Shown here piece after piece: positions 1-11,609 of a stretch of DNA of 64,000 bases (positions are counted from its first letter, which is position 1; each line of letters starts with the position of its first letter). Origin of the DNA: Lepeophtheirus salmonis (Eukaryota; Arthropoda; Copepoda; Siphonostomatoida; Caligidae). A model generated the notes under the pieces. The model saw only the letters and a list, made by a program, of their open reading frames with translations. It was not told the origin of the DNA and did not search any database. The position numbers and the translations under genes are program-made. The stretch lies in the NCBI RefSeq assembly GCF_016086655.4, contig NC_052138.2:29771403-29835402 (forward strand), given 5' to 3'.

Positions 1-3000
1 ATTGGGTTACAGTAAATAATAATTCAGTTTGTGAGTTGGCTACACAAAATAATTCTTATTACCGTTCGAGTACTACCAAATTACCTATGGAAAACCTCAT
101 GGAAGAAACTGGTACGTTTGGCTTTAAGTACATATATTTAATAGCTTCATTAATTAATAAGCATTCAATAAAATTATGTAAATTTAGAACTAAGATTAGT
201 TCTAGTTTGTTAAAAACACCAGGGGGTTCGGTGCTTGTTTTAATGATCAAAAACAAATATTTTATATACATGAGTTAAGACATAGTATTGGGGATTGTTG
301 TTGGGAACAATTTTCATTAACATATGCCGTAATTCTAGTGCTTTCTTTTGGCTATTATTTATTACTCATATATCAATTCGTTACTTTTGTTGTATTACGC
401 TATCTGCTGTATGAAAAGAAACTGAAAAAGGCCTAAAATAAGTTGGTAGAAAGTCAATTCTTCTCAACTATGGACATATTATTCAATAATTATTGGCAAT
501 TGGTCAATTCAACCAATGTGCTGCATATAATTTTTTTTTAATTGAAAGCTACACAGGAATAAGATATTTTTATGGCTATAAAAATGGAAAATGAATTGAT
601 CTGTTTTTCAAAGAAAAAAAATATTGCTTAGACACAACTTTTTAAATTAGGTCACTAAAAATCTATTTATTGTGTCATTTCAGAAAAAAGGTCTGCATTT
701 TAAGTGAAAATATTTTTAAAAAAAAGTAAATAAAGAAAAGGGCCATACACATTCACCTTTGACCCAAGTACCACTCACACTAAAACCTCCTTTGTTCGGA
801 ACACTGATACGGATACATTTAAATCCGGTGTGTTTTTTAGCTGGCCTGTTAATTTGTAATTGGTAATATAAAGAAGTAATTTTCTTTTCTTTAACAGTTG
901 TCATTATTAATTAATTCCTGAGTAGTGAACATCCTTTCCTAAATATATTAAATTATATTCAAAACCTGATTGAAAGTTCGTGTATGCTCATAAAAGACGC
1001 AGTGTAACCCTGAGGATTTGCTGCAGAGATATAATTGTAAACCCTTGTTGGACTTAGAGTAGAATTGGAGATTAAATTCGGAGTAATACTAGCAAATGTC
1101 ATTGTTTATATGCTTTATTCCTTCCTCTCTTGTCACAGCTGATTATAGCTGGTCTAATGAAACGTCATGAACATTATTCTTTCTCTCCTCCAAAACATTT
1201 TTCAAATTGTCTCGATTACCCCGTTGATTTTCTGTTTTTTTTTTTTGGCATGCCCATTCCACACTGGATTTTCACCTTTGCTTATACGTAATGATGTAAA
1301 TCGAGTGTATTTTTTTAGCAGGCCTGTTTTTTTTTGGAATTTGTAATCTGAAGAATTAATTTTATATTCCTCAGCTGCTGTCATTATTATTTAACTCCTG
1401 AGTAGTCAACTTCCTTTTCTAATACATACATTCAATTATATTAAAATCTGATTGAATATTCGTATGTGCTCATAAATGACGGAGAGTAAACTTGAGGATT
1501 TGTTGCTGAGTTATAATTGTAAATCCTTTTTTGGACTCAGGCTGGAATTGAGGATCGACATTGAGTAATTATTGCCAGTGTCCTTGTTTATATCCTTCTC
1601 CCACTCATCCCTTGTCGCAGCTAGTATCAGCTGATCTAATTAAACGTCAAGACAGCTAAGCTGCTCTCGTCCAAAACATTCTTCAAATAGTTAGGATTAC
1701 CATGTGGATTTTAGCTTTCTTTCTTTTTATTAAATGCCTAAAATACACAAGACTTCCATCACTATTAGAAAGGGAAAAATGAGTAGATAAATCATTGCTG
1801 ACTACAAAATAGAGTGAACTTTATTATATTAACGCCATGAATTCATGATATAATCTATATATTAAATGCAAATTTATGTATGCGTGTGAGTTCTGGAATC
1901 AAGGTTAAACCAATGGATGGGTTTTTCTGAAATTTTTCATGTAGGTTCTTAACGCTCAAGATGGTGAATGTAGTTTCAAATCAAACAGATTCATAGGGAT
2001 GCTTGTATACCTATGTAATTTATTTTTTCCGACCCAAGACCAATATAAGAATTTATATAATGAATATTAATAATTTTTTTATTGATAATGATTTGGCATC
2101 CGTGTTAGCTTATAAAGGGTAAAGGGAGGTCGAATCAGTTAAAAAGTTGAGGTTACAGGAAATTTTTATCTTTAGTAATTATAATCATTGGTATTTACAG
2201 AAGTGCCTTATTAATTATTATGAGGGGATGAAAATCATTTCAGCAAACATATCATATAAATTTAAAGTATCAATCCTTACTCATTATGACCAGGATCCTC
2301 ACCTTCAGAGCCCCCAGAATGCAAATTTATATATTTTTAGAAAAACCCAAAAAAGGATTCTATCATTAATTCTTTTTACTATCTATATTAAAATCAAGCA
2401 AAATTTATATGTTTGTGGAGGACATATTTTGACGAACGTGTTTAACTAAAGGTGAGTGTCACATTTGGTGCATCAACATCAAAAAAATCTTGAACAAAAT
2501 TCAAGAAAAGACAAAAATCCGAATTAATTTATTTACATCATATATACACACAGCCAAACATTTCTTCGACATATTTAAATCAATTCTGGGGTTTCTATTC
2601 AAATTTGTGGGATGATTTAAAATGCCCAATAGAACCTTTATTTACAATATGATCTTTCAAATAAAATCTATCCATATGTCCTTCCGTTATTATATCAATC
2701 AATTTAGGCTACCTTAAGTACAATTAAGAAAACATACCCAAAGAGTTAATAAAATGTAATCCCCACTCAATTTCTCCCTCTAGTATACTTATATTGAGAA
2801 CCTCTTACTTTACTGGATTTGTTGCCATGTCATGGGAAAATTAGTTTTTATCGTTCCCACAAAACTTTATTCTTCTGTTTTTTCCATAGTTCAAAAATGA
2901 AGGAATGAACAGGAAAAAGTGAACAAATGAACGAAGAACGGGAACTTTTCAGAAAATGAACGAAAGAACGGAAAAATGAATGGGTCCAAGCCTTTTATAA

Positions 3001-6000
3001 ATATATAAAAAAGATTAAACCAAATAGTTTTTTCTTGAGATCAGTGTAAAGTTTTTATGGGTAATCCCAATTTATTCATTGAGTTGGGATCAACCTCTTA
3101 CTTTTTTATGATAAGCTAAAACTATCTACTGTATTTAAGAGGTAGCTTGCTAATCAAGTAGAAATGAAACTACACTCATATTATAGTTTTATATATTATA
3201 TATCTCTCTATTAGGTTATCCAAGGAAATGTACTGACACCTGTAACAATCAAAGCAGCTGTAGTAATTGTACTGCTAAACAATGCATGTGGTGTCACAAT
3301 TTAGGCCTCTGTATTGACCAAAATGCTTATTTGTCCGCGTTTCCTTACGGACAATGTATGGACTGGACAACTACCAAGGACAAATGTCCAAAAAATGGTT
3401 TGATCAAACTGGTTGTTTTTTTTTCAAATTTAATGTTTCTTTCATCTTTAAGATTCCTTGCCCATTTGTGCAGATTATCAAACATGCACGTCTTGTCGTA
3501 GTAATCCTGCTTGTGGGTGGTGTGATGATGGTTCTCGTACTGGATTCGGATCTTGTCATATTGGAGGTGCAAGTGGTCCTTTAAAGCTCAAAGAAAAAAG
3601 AGAGAATCATTGGGCGCTTGACAATGATATATGTCCAGCATCTAAAGGGAAACAATGGCATTTTACTTCGTGTCCTAGTAAGATAATTACTTTTTATTTG
3701 ATTATTAATTCATTTAATTATACAACTGAAAATTCTAAAAATAATTTCACGCTATATAAATTTTCCAAAATGATTGACCTACGTATACTTTCAATTAAAC
3801 GAATGTACATTCAGCAATAGTAAATTATTACATCGATCGTATTAGTAATTATTATATTAAAATGACCGACTTTTAACGACGGTTAGACGAGTGCAAGAGT
3901 TAGATATATTTAACTGCAGAAATAAGCCGAGAAAAACAATTAATTTGGTCGACAAAGAACGATATTGGAATGATTTAGAAGGTTTTTTTTAAAGTCTTGA
4001 TGTAATGCTTAACCTAATTTGAAATAGAAACATTCCAATACACTGTATGTTGGTCGGAGTGAATCTTCATCTATTTCAAAATAGACTTGGTTTTTTGGTT
4101 ACTATTTGAATATCTTTGGGGTTGTTTCCATAGCTATATTTATTTATTCGATCTCTATTTTATATATAGATTGTCAATGTAATGGGCATAGTAAATGTAG
4201 TACAAAAGAAAAAGTTTGTGATGATTGTTTAAATCACACGACTGGAGAACATTGCCAAAAATGTACTAAAGGATATTTTGGCAATCCCGTGAATGGTGGA
4301 AAGTGTAGACGTAAGTAAACATTTATTTAAGATAAATATGAGCACAAAATAATTAATTTTTTTTTTGTAGCTTGTAAATGTAATGAACAAGCTGAAGAAT
4401 GTGACCATAGAACTGGAAAATGTATTTGCTTTACCAAAGGCATAATTGGAGATCAGTGTGACAAATGTGATAACTACAATAATTACTTCGGAAATCCTAA
4501 GAATGGAACCTGCTTCTGTAAATGTTTCTTTACTCAAATAATTCTATTTCACAATGCAAATTTTCTTTATTTTATGTTAAGTTGATTTAACAAGTGATTA
4601 TAGGTTTACATTTAGTATCATAAAACCTGAGGATTACAAATATAATGTAATCAACTTTAAGAACACACTTATAAAGGCTGATATTGATGTTGGATTTTCA
4701 ATAGAGTGCTCTATTCCGGCTAAAGTATGTATGAATTTTATTCATGAAAAAGCTTCATCCTTACTGTTTTGAACCTTTTAATCTTGGTTCCAATAGGTGG
4801 ATATGGCTTATACTCAAACTAAATCTGGAGGAGAGAAATCTGACGAAATGAAGCTCTTTTCGAATTACAACTGTAGTGAGAAAATCCAAAGAAAGTAAGT
4901 GATTCTGAATTCAAGGAATATTTTATACATGGATCGTGCACTCTTTTTCCCCTTCCATATTTTGACCAACTAAGGGTTATTTTGTCTATCGTACTAAGTA
5001 ATAGTTATGAATAAAGAAGGCATCCGCGTAAAAAAAACAAAAAAAACTAAGTATATGGATAAGAAAAGAAAAAACAATAGATGCGTGTGCTCTTCCTTCT
5101 TATTTGCTCATTATTTAATAGGTTTAAAACAAACAGAAACAGTGATCTTTGTATGCAGGCACACACATGCAATATTTCATTTATACGACTACATTATTAT
5201 TTCTAAGATCAAAATATGTTTATGATATACATCAGGGAGCACTATATACAGTACATGCGTTAACTTATTTTCATGTATTCAGATAGACCAACTATTAATT
5301 ATTAATATAGATTACTTTTTTAGCAAAATATATAGTTATCTGTATATATATTATAGAGTTTGTGTGTGTGGTTGTCTTTTATGGGCCCCCAAACCGATAG
5401 GTCTGGGAGACTGAAGCTTTTCATATGTTCCTCCTTTGAATTTGGTTAGGCCAAGAGGGGGTGTTATTATTTTTTGAGGGGTTTATTCTATAATTACAAA
5501 ACAAAAGTCGTCTTTTGGAGCTGAAAGAAACTAGATAAGGGGTTGGGTTATAATCCAAAAAGTGATCGGCGTCTCAAAAAACAACTATATGTATAAATAT
5601 GTTTCTGAAATTTATTCAAAATTGAAAAAGTTATGGGCATTAAAAGAAATCGTTGAAAATTGCAATTACGGGTTTTTTCAGTTGCAAAAAAAAAAAATGG
5701 ATTTCCAATAGAATATTATAATATAAATTAGTTTCTATAAATTTGTCCGGAAATTCTTTTACATTATTTCATTTGACGAACAAAACAACATAAAAATAGA
5801 TGTTTAACTGAAATATCTGTCATTTTCTGAATAATTTTTCATTTTTTTATTTATTAAACGTCAATTTTTAATAGGAAATGTCACACAACGTTTTGGACAT
5901 TAAATTTAAACCCCTAATAGTAATTTTTTTAGAACTACGAAAAAATGAGATCACCTTATCATATTTGAGTAGATAAGTTTGAAAAAGTAATAAAATAGCA

Positions 6001-7187
6001 CCCCTAGTCTCCTGCGTGGGTTCATGAAAGACACTGATAATTTGTTGAGGAGTTGTAAGTTTAAGTACTTTTTGGTTTCAGAGCTTTATTGAGGATCTAC
6101 TTTAGAGTAATTATTGCCCATGTCCTTGCTAGATACGGAGTGGAATGTGTGTTTATTTTCTTCCCTTTAGTTATTAGGGTTACCATATTAATTTTCTGAC
6201 GCAAGGACAACTACAAAGGACATATACGAAGAGATGAACTTGGAGACTGAACTAAAAAAAAGGCACTTTGCCAATGAGTCTTCAAATGAACCCATACAAG
6301 ATACACTACAAAAAATGGAAACCATATTTTTTAATATCTCTTCACTGGATGAGAGATTTCAAAATCTTGCAGAGAGAAATAAAAAGTTTGATGCGCTCCC
6401 CAACTTGGAAGAAGTACAGCTCTAGCCCATGACAACCAGCTGGACATTGACGGAACATTACTTGCAAAGGAACTGCAGAATTTGCCACCGTTCCCATTAA
6501 AGAATATGACAAACATGGAACTCTTGACTTTCCTGCATGAGAAGAAGCTATCAGAAATTTAGCACAATAGGTGGGTTGCTGTGAGAATCTCTGTTAATCG
6601 TCCTGTCATAGTGGCAGTTGCTGGAAGGAGCTTCTCTAAGCTCAAACGAATTAAAACATACCTTAGATCTACTATCATTCAAGAATATATAAGTGGACTT
6701 GCCGTCATAACCAAAAACCTTTTGGTCTCAATGATGATGATGTTGTGGATGCCTTTGCTGCAAGAAGGACTAGGAGAGTAAAGCTGTAGCAGGTTATGTA
6801 AAGTTGAGGAAAGTGTTGGTGAAGATTTTTAGGGTAGGCTCTACCAACAAGTTATATTATTTATAACTTATTTCATAGCTATTCTATTAATAGTAAAATG
6901 TAAAAAAATTAAAAAATACAATTCGTTGCTCATAACATGTAAGGGAAAAAGAGTGTACATTCCTGATTTATCTGAATGTATCTTATATCTAAATTTAATT
7001 TACCTTCTTATATATAAATCTATACTATAGCTATACAGAGCCTGAATTCTTATTTGGACCAGATGTGAATACAACGTTTTATGTGTATGTTCACGAACTT
7101 CAACCTCCACTTAGAGTGTTTGTGGAATTTTATGAATTGCCTCATCCAAAATCTGGTTGGAGAAAGTTTTTAGACTTTTTTGGGTAA
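1..7187 (+). CDS. Attractin-like paralog, 3' part (exons 4-11), probably secreted; left-truncated by the window
   Basis: Spliced gene fragment; everything 5' of exon 4 lies outside the window. Exons read as 1-111 (end of exon 4), 3215-3397, 3453-3677, 4170-4310, 4371-4517, 4582-4724, 4797-4894 and 7031-7187. All junctions are AG/GT with the same phases as the gene at 21022-26160. Exons 5-10 have exactly the same lengths (183, 225, 141, 147, 143 and 98 nt). No stop or frameshift is seen. The product holds two PSI repeats (CMWCHNLGLC, CGWCDDGS), two laminin-type EGF modules and the extracellular module before the membrane in attractins. Exon 11 runs into an in-frame TAA at 7185-7187 (DFFG then stop), and AATAAA follows at 7233. 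The membrane-span exon was not found downstream, so a secreted product is inferred. A weaker alternative is a donor at 7184 leading to an exon I missed. Confidence 0.8.
820..1230 (+). repeat. Dispersed ~400-bp repeat, copy 1
   Basis: It runs from a block like TGTGTTTTTTAGCTGGCC through GTCATTATTA and CTGAGTAGTGAACATCC to CAAAACATTTTTCAAATTG. Other copies are at 1305-1712, 6020-6200 (partial), 11165-11570, 32225-32360 (minus, partial), 36165-36560 (minus), 37090-37200 (partial), 38205-38515 (minus) and 62995-63365. The small minus-strand open frame inside this copy is not supported as a gene. Confidence 0.75.
1305..1712 (+). repeat. Dispersed ~400-bp repeat, copy 2 (tandem with copy 1)
   Basis: Same order of blocks as copy 1. 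The two are separated by about 75 bp containing CCATTCCACACTGGATT. A similar CCATTCCACACCGG block follows the copy at 11165-11570, so this short block may belong to the family. Confidence 0.7.
1848..2060 (+). repeat. Possible 5' end of a non-autonomous Helitron-like element
   Basis: It begins TCTATATATTAAATGCAA, a style of terminus seen at arthropod Helitron 5' ends, followed by the typical text of non-coding rolling-circle repeats. No helicase or Rep gene is present and no 3' end was located, so this is tentative. Confidence 0.25.
5490..5890 (+). repeat. Dispersed AT-rich repeat, uninterrupted copy
   Basis: It shares text with 50950-51110 and 51945-52060, including ATCTGTCATTTTCTGAATA and AAACGTCAATTTT. 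At 51 kb the same repeat is split by a mariner insertion, so this copy approximates the empty site. Confidence 0.55.
6020..6200 (+). repeat. Dispersed ~400-bp repeat, 3' partial copy
   Basis: It begins within the ATTTGTTGAGGAGTTGTAAG block and ends near TTACCATATTAATTTTCTG. It lies directly upstream of a hAT fragment. Confidence 0.5.
6234..6785 (+). pseudogene. hAT-type transposase, C-terminal dimerisation region, decayed
   Basis: Pieces in + strand frames read NRWVAVRISVNRPVIVAVA, then GRSFSKLKRIKTYLRST and a run ending ISGLAVIT. This is the C-terminal dimerisation block of hAT transposases (the ERSFSKLKLIKTYLRS pattern common in arthropod hAT and ZMYM1-like proteins). The upstream frame at 6234-6425 looks like the preceding coiled segment. 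Stops near 6423 and 6560 and a frame change break the coding sequence, and the zinc finger and catalytic parts are absent. It sits inside intron 10 of the attractin paralog in the same direction. It is a dead fragment; family assignment is from motif memory. Confidence 0.6.
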
Positions 7188-7232
7188 AAGAAAAAATTAA
7201 CTAATATTACTTAATATGTTTTTCTAATTGAA

Positions 7233-7238
7233 AATAAA
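7233..7238 (+). promoter_or_regulatory. Poly(A) signal of the upstream attractin paralog
   Basis: AATAAA lies 46 bases after the in-frame TAA that ends the paralog. This supports transcript termination here rather than splicing onward to a membrane-span exon. Confidence 0.5.
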
Positions 7239-7239
7239 C

Positions 7240-8540
7240 AAAAATATAAAAATCTTGTAATTGCTTATTTAATGTAATTACTAATCGAGTTTTGGGGTTT
7301 TGAGGTAATATTTTTTTATACCTACCTGTTTAACACATTAATTATAATTATATGTACATATAATCATTAATTTTCATTTGAATCTAATTATTTTCTTACG
7401 GATTTGAAAATATTTTTATAGTGCACTGTTATTCATTTTTTGTAACTAATAAAATTTATTGATCAAATCAAAATATTATAATTTGTCGAAATTTATTCAT
7501 AATGTATAAAGAGGGATGATAAAAAGATCAATTTTTCGTGAGCCTAAAAATCAAGCCTGAAAGGATGTCATAAAAAATATGAAGGGTAGTATTTTTGTAG
7601 AGAAAAAATACGGGTTACAGATAAGAAAAGGAGAAAGTGTAATAAAAGGCCAATATATGTATACGATGACTACAAGAGGGATCAAGAAGAAATTGTATGG
7701 AATGCTTTGGAAAAATATAATTCACGACGAAGATTGTGTAGGACCACCATGGTCTTAAGCCATTAAATACTTGCTCAAAAATCAAAGGGTTCCTCTGCAA
7801 GACTTCAAAAATATAAATTTGAATTATCTCATTGTTTCAAAAACAGACATTCATAAGTTTAAAAAAATAAACATTCATACAGTACAAGAATTAATATCTA
7901 CAGAAAATATAAGAAATCAATCAGTGGCGTTATGAAATGCGAAGGTCCAGTTAGGTAATCAATTTACATAACCAAAAATACCAAGAACCACGCAAATCAA
8001 TTATAAATTAAATAATACTAAATGGAAGAGGAAGGCAAATAGGGTTTCTTTATCTACTTAAAAGAACTGGGGAAGTCAACAACAGTCTGAGCGAGTACAA
8101 TAAAAAAATTTTTAATGAGGAGCTAACGACGCCTCAAATGCTTATGAAGTACAAGTTAGCAACGGGATCACTATACATAGGAAATCCAGGAACAAAAGAA
8201 AATGATGAATTCAGGTGTGGCAAACAAATTAAGAAAATTGTGAGCTATATTCTACAATCAGAGAACTCTGTCAACAATTACCCTGGAAATATACTTCAAC
8301 AAATGCCTATCTGAAAAAGAGATTAGACATGGAGTTATTATAAAAAACAAAAATAATGCACGTGCAAATAAATCTATAATTAAATTCCATCGATGGTGAT
8401 TCACAAGGAGGAGAAGATCCTCTCAGTTGACTTGTAAGTTGAATTACTATTTCACTTTCCAGGACTTTAATTGGAATTATTATTTATTGGTTGGACGAAA
8501 TCGATATAACTTTATATTAAAAGAATACTACAAATTAAAT
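7240..8540. other. Intergenic, no gene recognised
   Basis: AT-rich DNA. Fragments around 7560-8400 read as broken short frames without a recognised family. I looked here for the missing membrane-span exon of the upstream attractin paralog (the WKIKQ juxtamembrane motif) and did not find it. Confidence 0.4.
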
Positions 8541-9862
8541 AAGACAATATTGGCAAACAAATATGAATACTCCCATGAGGATTGGCGTTGGTTGTCTTTG
8601 CATCAAGGATTTGTATCAGAAGCTTGCAAATCTGAGCCTGATGTTCTAGGAACGGAAAATTTGTTCTAGAGACAACAAAATGGAGAAATATAAGTTCTCC
8701 CTAGGTTATCGTCCTTATGATTGGGGCTAACAATAATTGAGATTAGGCTGAGCAAATTGCTGATGGTATTAAAACTATTTGTGTTCTTATTAGGAACAAG
8801 CAACCTCGGCCCTATCTTGTTGGTATGACTCTTTTACCTCGTTTACACAACCATAAACCCTTAAGAGAGCGTGATGCAGATATAAACTGACTAATAGCTG
8901 AACAAATGAAAGGAAATAGTCGGGCTCAATGTGTAAACAGTGATTCTGGCTTGGTTCAACTTGATGGTACTATTTCACATCAAGTTATGTTTGATAATTT
9001 TCATCTCACAAAAAAAGGGCTACGAAAAAGTGTTTGATCCAGTCCATGAACTGCTTCTTCAACTCCTTTCCAAAAGTGAAGGTGGAACCAAACAAACGGA
9101 GGCAGAGGGATGTGCCTATTAATTAAGTCTCTTTGAATGTCTGACACATGCTATCGATGAGTTTTTCAATACTAGAACAATACACTCGTTTAAAAAGAAA
9201 AAAAGAGATTTTGTATTTTGATTGGGGGACTTATTCACAACTAAATATTGAAGCTAAAAATCATAGCGAAGATTTAAAGAACCACTACAAAACATTTTAT
9301 TCTTCTATTTGGAAGAAAAATGATTTATTTTACGGATCATCTCTATTATATATGCCTATTATTATTTAACGCTGTTAATAATATTTTTATTTTGTTTTTT
9401 CCTTCATTTGAACATTCCAAATTATTTTATTTATCACATTTTTATTGTGTTTATGCCTTACAAGACATCGATGTCAAATTAACTTTATGTTGCCCTTTTA
9501 TTAGTAACCGAATCATTCTTTTTTTATGTGATTTATATTACAAACCTAAGATAATTTTGTGGGTTCTTTTTTTAAACAAAAAAAAAAGAATAAATTATAA
9601 AGTGTTTCGTTAAATTTTGGTACATGGGTTTCTTTGAGATCCACCAAACGTGCTGACCGATTGAAATTAGTAATTAATTATTAATAATATTATTTTAAAG
9701 GAGTCGCCGCCAACTAGTTGAAAATATTGTTTGTTTTGTAATGTAAATTAACTTTCAATGCACTGATGTTCATCTTTAATGTATCCTTCTTGTCTTTACT
9801 CACTTGCCTGTTTATTTTCCAGAAACCAAATAAACATAATTAATAATGAAAAAAAAAAAAAA
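8541..9862 (+). pseudogene. Retro-pseudogene of a platelet-activating-factor acetylhydrolase IB alpha-type subunit
   Basis: The parent family are SGNH-fold esterases that partner LIS1. Visible blocks in order are HEDWRWLSLHQGFV with a following EPDVL (8570-8650), VIVLMIGANNN (about 8705-8737, the block III G-x-N region), AEQIADGIKTICVLI and MTLLPRLHNHKPLRERDAD (8750-8888), SDSGLVQLDGTISH (8940-8980), FDNFHLTKKG (about 8990-9020, the Asp-x-x-His block) and then YEKVFDPVHELLLQLL (9021-9070). The Gly-Asp-Ser nucleophile block is missing, TGA and TAG interrupt 8738-8746, a TGA sits near 8888, and one extra A in a run near 9012 shifts the frame. There are no introns. AATAAA at 9829-9834 precedes a 14-A run at 9849-9862, so a processed retrocopy with its 3' UTR is likely. 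Target-site duplications were not identified. Confidence 0.72.
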
Positions 9863-10850
9863 TCGAAAAAACAATTTCAAATATCAAATGTTTTGTAAAA
9901 AAATATACAAATCCAAGGCAGAATTTTTATTCAGAGAAAATTAAATTTTTGGGTTTTTTTCAAAATCTACATTTATTAACAATTTTTTTTAACTCTGCTG
10001 CTTAATTTGCTAGAACCACCTTTATTTTGAAGAAAAATTTGATACCCCTATTTATGTGCCAAATTTTATTCTCCTGACCAAAAAAAATCTAGAAAAAAGT
10101 CAAAATTCCTTATTTTTTTAGGGGGGAGGGTGGCAGCCAAATCCCTACAGATGCCCTTGTACACTACTATATGGATATTATATCATTTAAGCACTTTTTT
10201 TGTTTTTTTGGAGGATAAATACAATATAAATTTTGTTAAGGATATGAAGTTGATTACATGTTTGCTCAAACTTCAACTTATTTTTAACAGTATTTTATAA
10301 TTTAAATTAGGTTTTCAATCTAATTTTGGTAAGTTTTAAATTTTAAATGTTTTGTAGATCTTCGGTCATTCTCCTTCAAATTTGTTCAATTGGTTGTTAA
10401 AATAAGGTTACTAATCGAAAAAATATATATTTTTTAAAATTTAAACAACTCCCTCTTGACAATTTGCTAATAATGTAGGGGGATACTGACAGGCTATATT
10501 TATCTCCATTATTTATTTTTATTGGAAAGTAACATTTACTCAATTTTTAATTTCAAATATTAGTTGACAAGAATAGGACATATGAATAAATTCGTATTCT
10601 CCTCATAAGAAACCTCAGAATTACATAGTGGATTAACTAACAACTGAATTTTATAGACATTTATTTGCTCTTTTCTCCCCATAACAAGAAACATTTATAA
10701 TTACAAAATCTTTTTATTTTGCAAATAATAATTGACATGATTTGATGTTCATTATAATTAAAGCTCCTAGAAATAAATTAAACCATTTTAAACCCGTATT
10801 TATGAGTCCCGCTGACTAAACTCAGTTTTTTTTAATTATTATTATTTATT
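9863..10850. other. AT-rich spacer with a G-rich-ended repeat
   Basis: Contains one T/A-rich stretch ending in a G-rich terminus (about 10090-10165, with GGGGGGAGGGTGGCAGCC and CAGATGCCCTTG), a copy of the dispersed family best seen at 33190-33770. No gene recognised. Confidence 0.5.
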
Positions 10851-11164
10851 TCGTAGAGTACAAAAATGACAATGAAAAGTGCTGCCCAATTGGGTCATCA
10901 TCTATTGTGAAGAGAAGACTTAGACTGTGGACTCAGTGTTTAATTGTCAAAATGATCCTGAGGGCGTTGACATCATTTTCACCACAAAATACCCGGCCTT
11001 AGTCTGAGATTTATCGCATCAACTGGCCTCTAGATGGCCTTGATGTGTTTCCCATCCGACTATAGGCTCACAACGGCCGGCTGAATCATCGAATTAAGGT
11101 CCAAGTTGATCCCATGGGTAAAGACCAGATAAACTTACATCTATTTGGCCATACATGTTTTCCG
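10851..11164. other. Moderately GC-richer unidentified segment
   Basis: Base composition is less AT-rich than its surroundings and no frame stays open. It precedes a ~400-bp repeat and a Tc1 fragment, so it is probably decayed transposon sequence. I cannot name it. Confidence 0.3.
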
Positions 11165-11570
11165 GGGTGTTTTTATCTGGCCCATTAATTTGTAATTGGT
11201 AGTATAAAGAACGAATTTTATTTTCCTTAACAGCTGTCATTATTATTTAATTCCTGAGTAGTGAACATCCTTTTCTAAATATATTCAATTATATTCAAAA
11301 CTTGATTGAACGTTCGTGTGTACTCATAAAAGACGGAGCGTAACCCTAAGGATTTGTTGGGGAGTTATAATTGTAAGTCTTTGCTGGACTTATAGTAGAA
11401 TTGGGGATTAAAATCGGAGTAATTCTAACAAATGTCCTCTTTTATATTCTTTTTTCCTTCCTCTCTTGTCACAGCTGATTTTAGCTGATCTAATGAAACG
11501 TTATGAACTTATTCTTTCTCTCCTCCAAAACATTCTTCGAATTGTTAGGATTACCATGTTGATTTTCGGT
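11165..11570 (+). repeat. Dispersed ~400-bp repeat, full copy next to a Tc1 fragment
   Basis: Contains all blocks of the family, ending AACATTCTTCGAATTGTTAG. The sequence that follows within 60 bp encodes the C-terminal part of a Tc1/mariner transposase. A similar neighbourhood occurs in inverse orientation at 31.9-32.4 kb. Confidence 0.7.
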
Positions 11571-11609
11571 TTCTTTTTTTTAATATGGCCATTCCACACC
11601 GGATCAATA

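Larger units (their letters stand above)
112..3214 (+). other. Intron 4 of the upstream attractin paralog (3.1 kb), repeat-filled
   Basis: The equivalent intron of the downstream gene is only 86 bp. This one is swollen by two copies of the ~400-bp dispersed repeat (about 820-1230 and 1305-1712) and by an element beginning near 1848. The 100-codon open frame at about 2147-2449 resembles nothing I know and is probably chance in AT-rich DNA. Nothing else is recognised. Confidence 0.6.
4895..7030 (+). other. Intron 10 of the upstream attractin paralog (2.1 kb), repeat-filled
   Basis: The same intron is 79 bp in the downstream gene. Here it holds an AT-rich repeat (about 5490-5890) that recurs around the mariner at 51.1 kb, a partial ~400-bp repeat (6020-6200) and a hAT transposase fragment (6234-6785). 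The 72-codon open frame at 5007-5225 is not recognised. Confidence 0.6.

Noticed and set aside
716..904. Minus-strand 62-codon frame inside a ~400-bp repeat
   Set aside because: Lies within a dispersed repeat, is not kept open in the other copies, and has no recognised domain.
2147..2449. 100-codon open frame in intron 4 of the attractin paralog
   Set aside because: Low-complexity AT-rich composition, no family resemblance, and it sits inside an intron.
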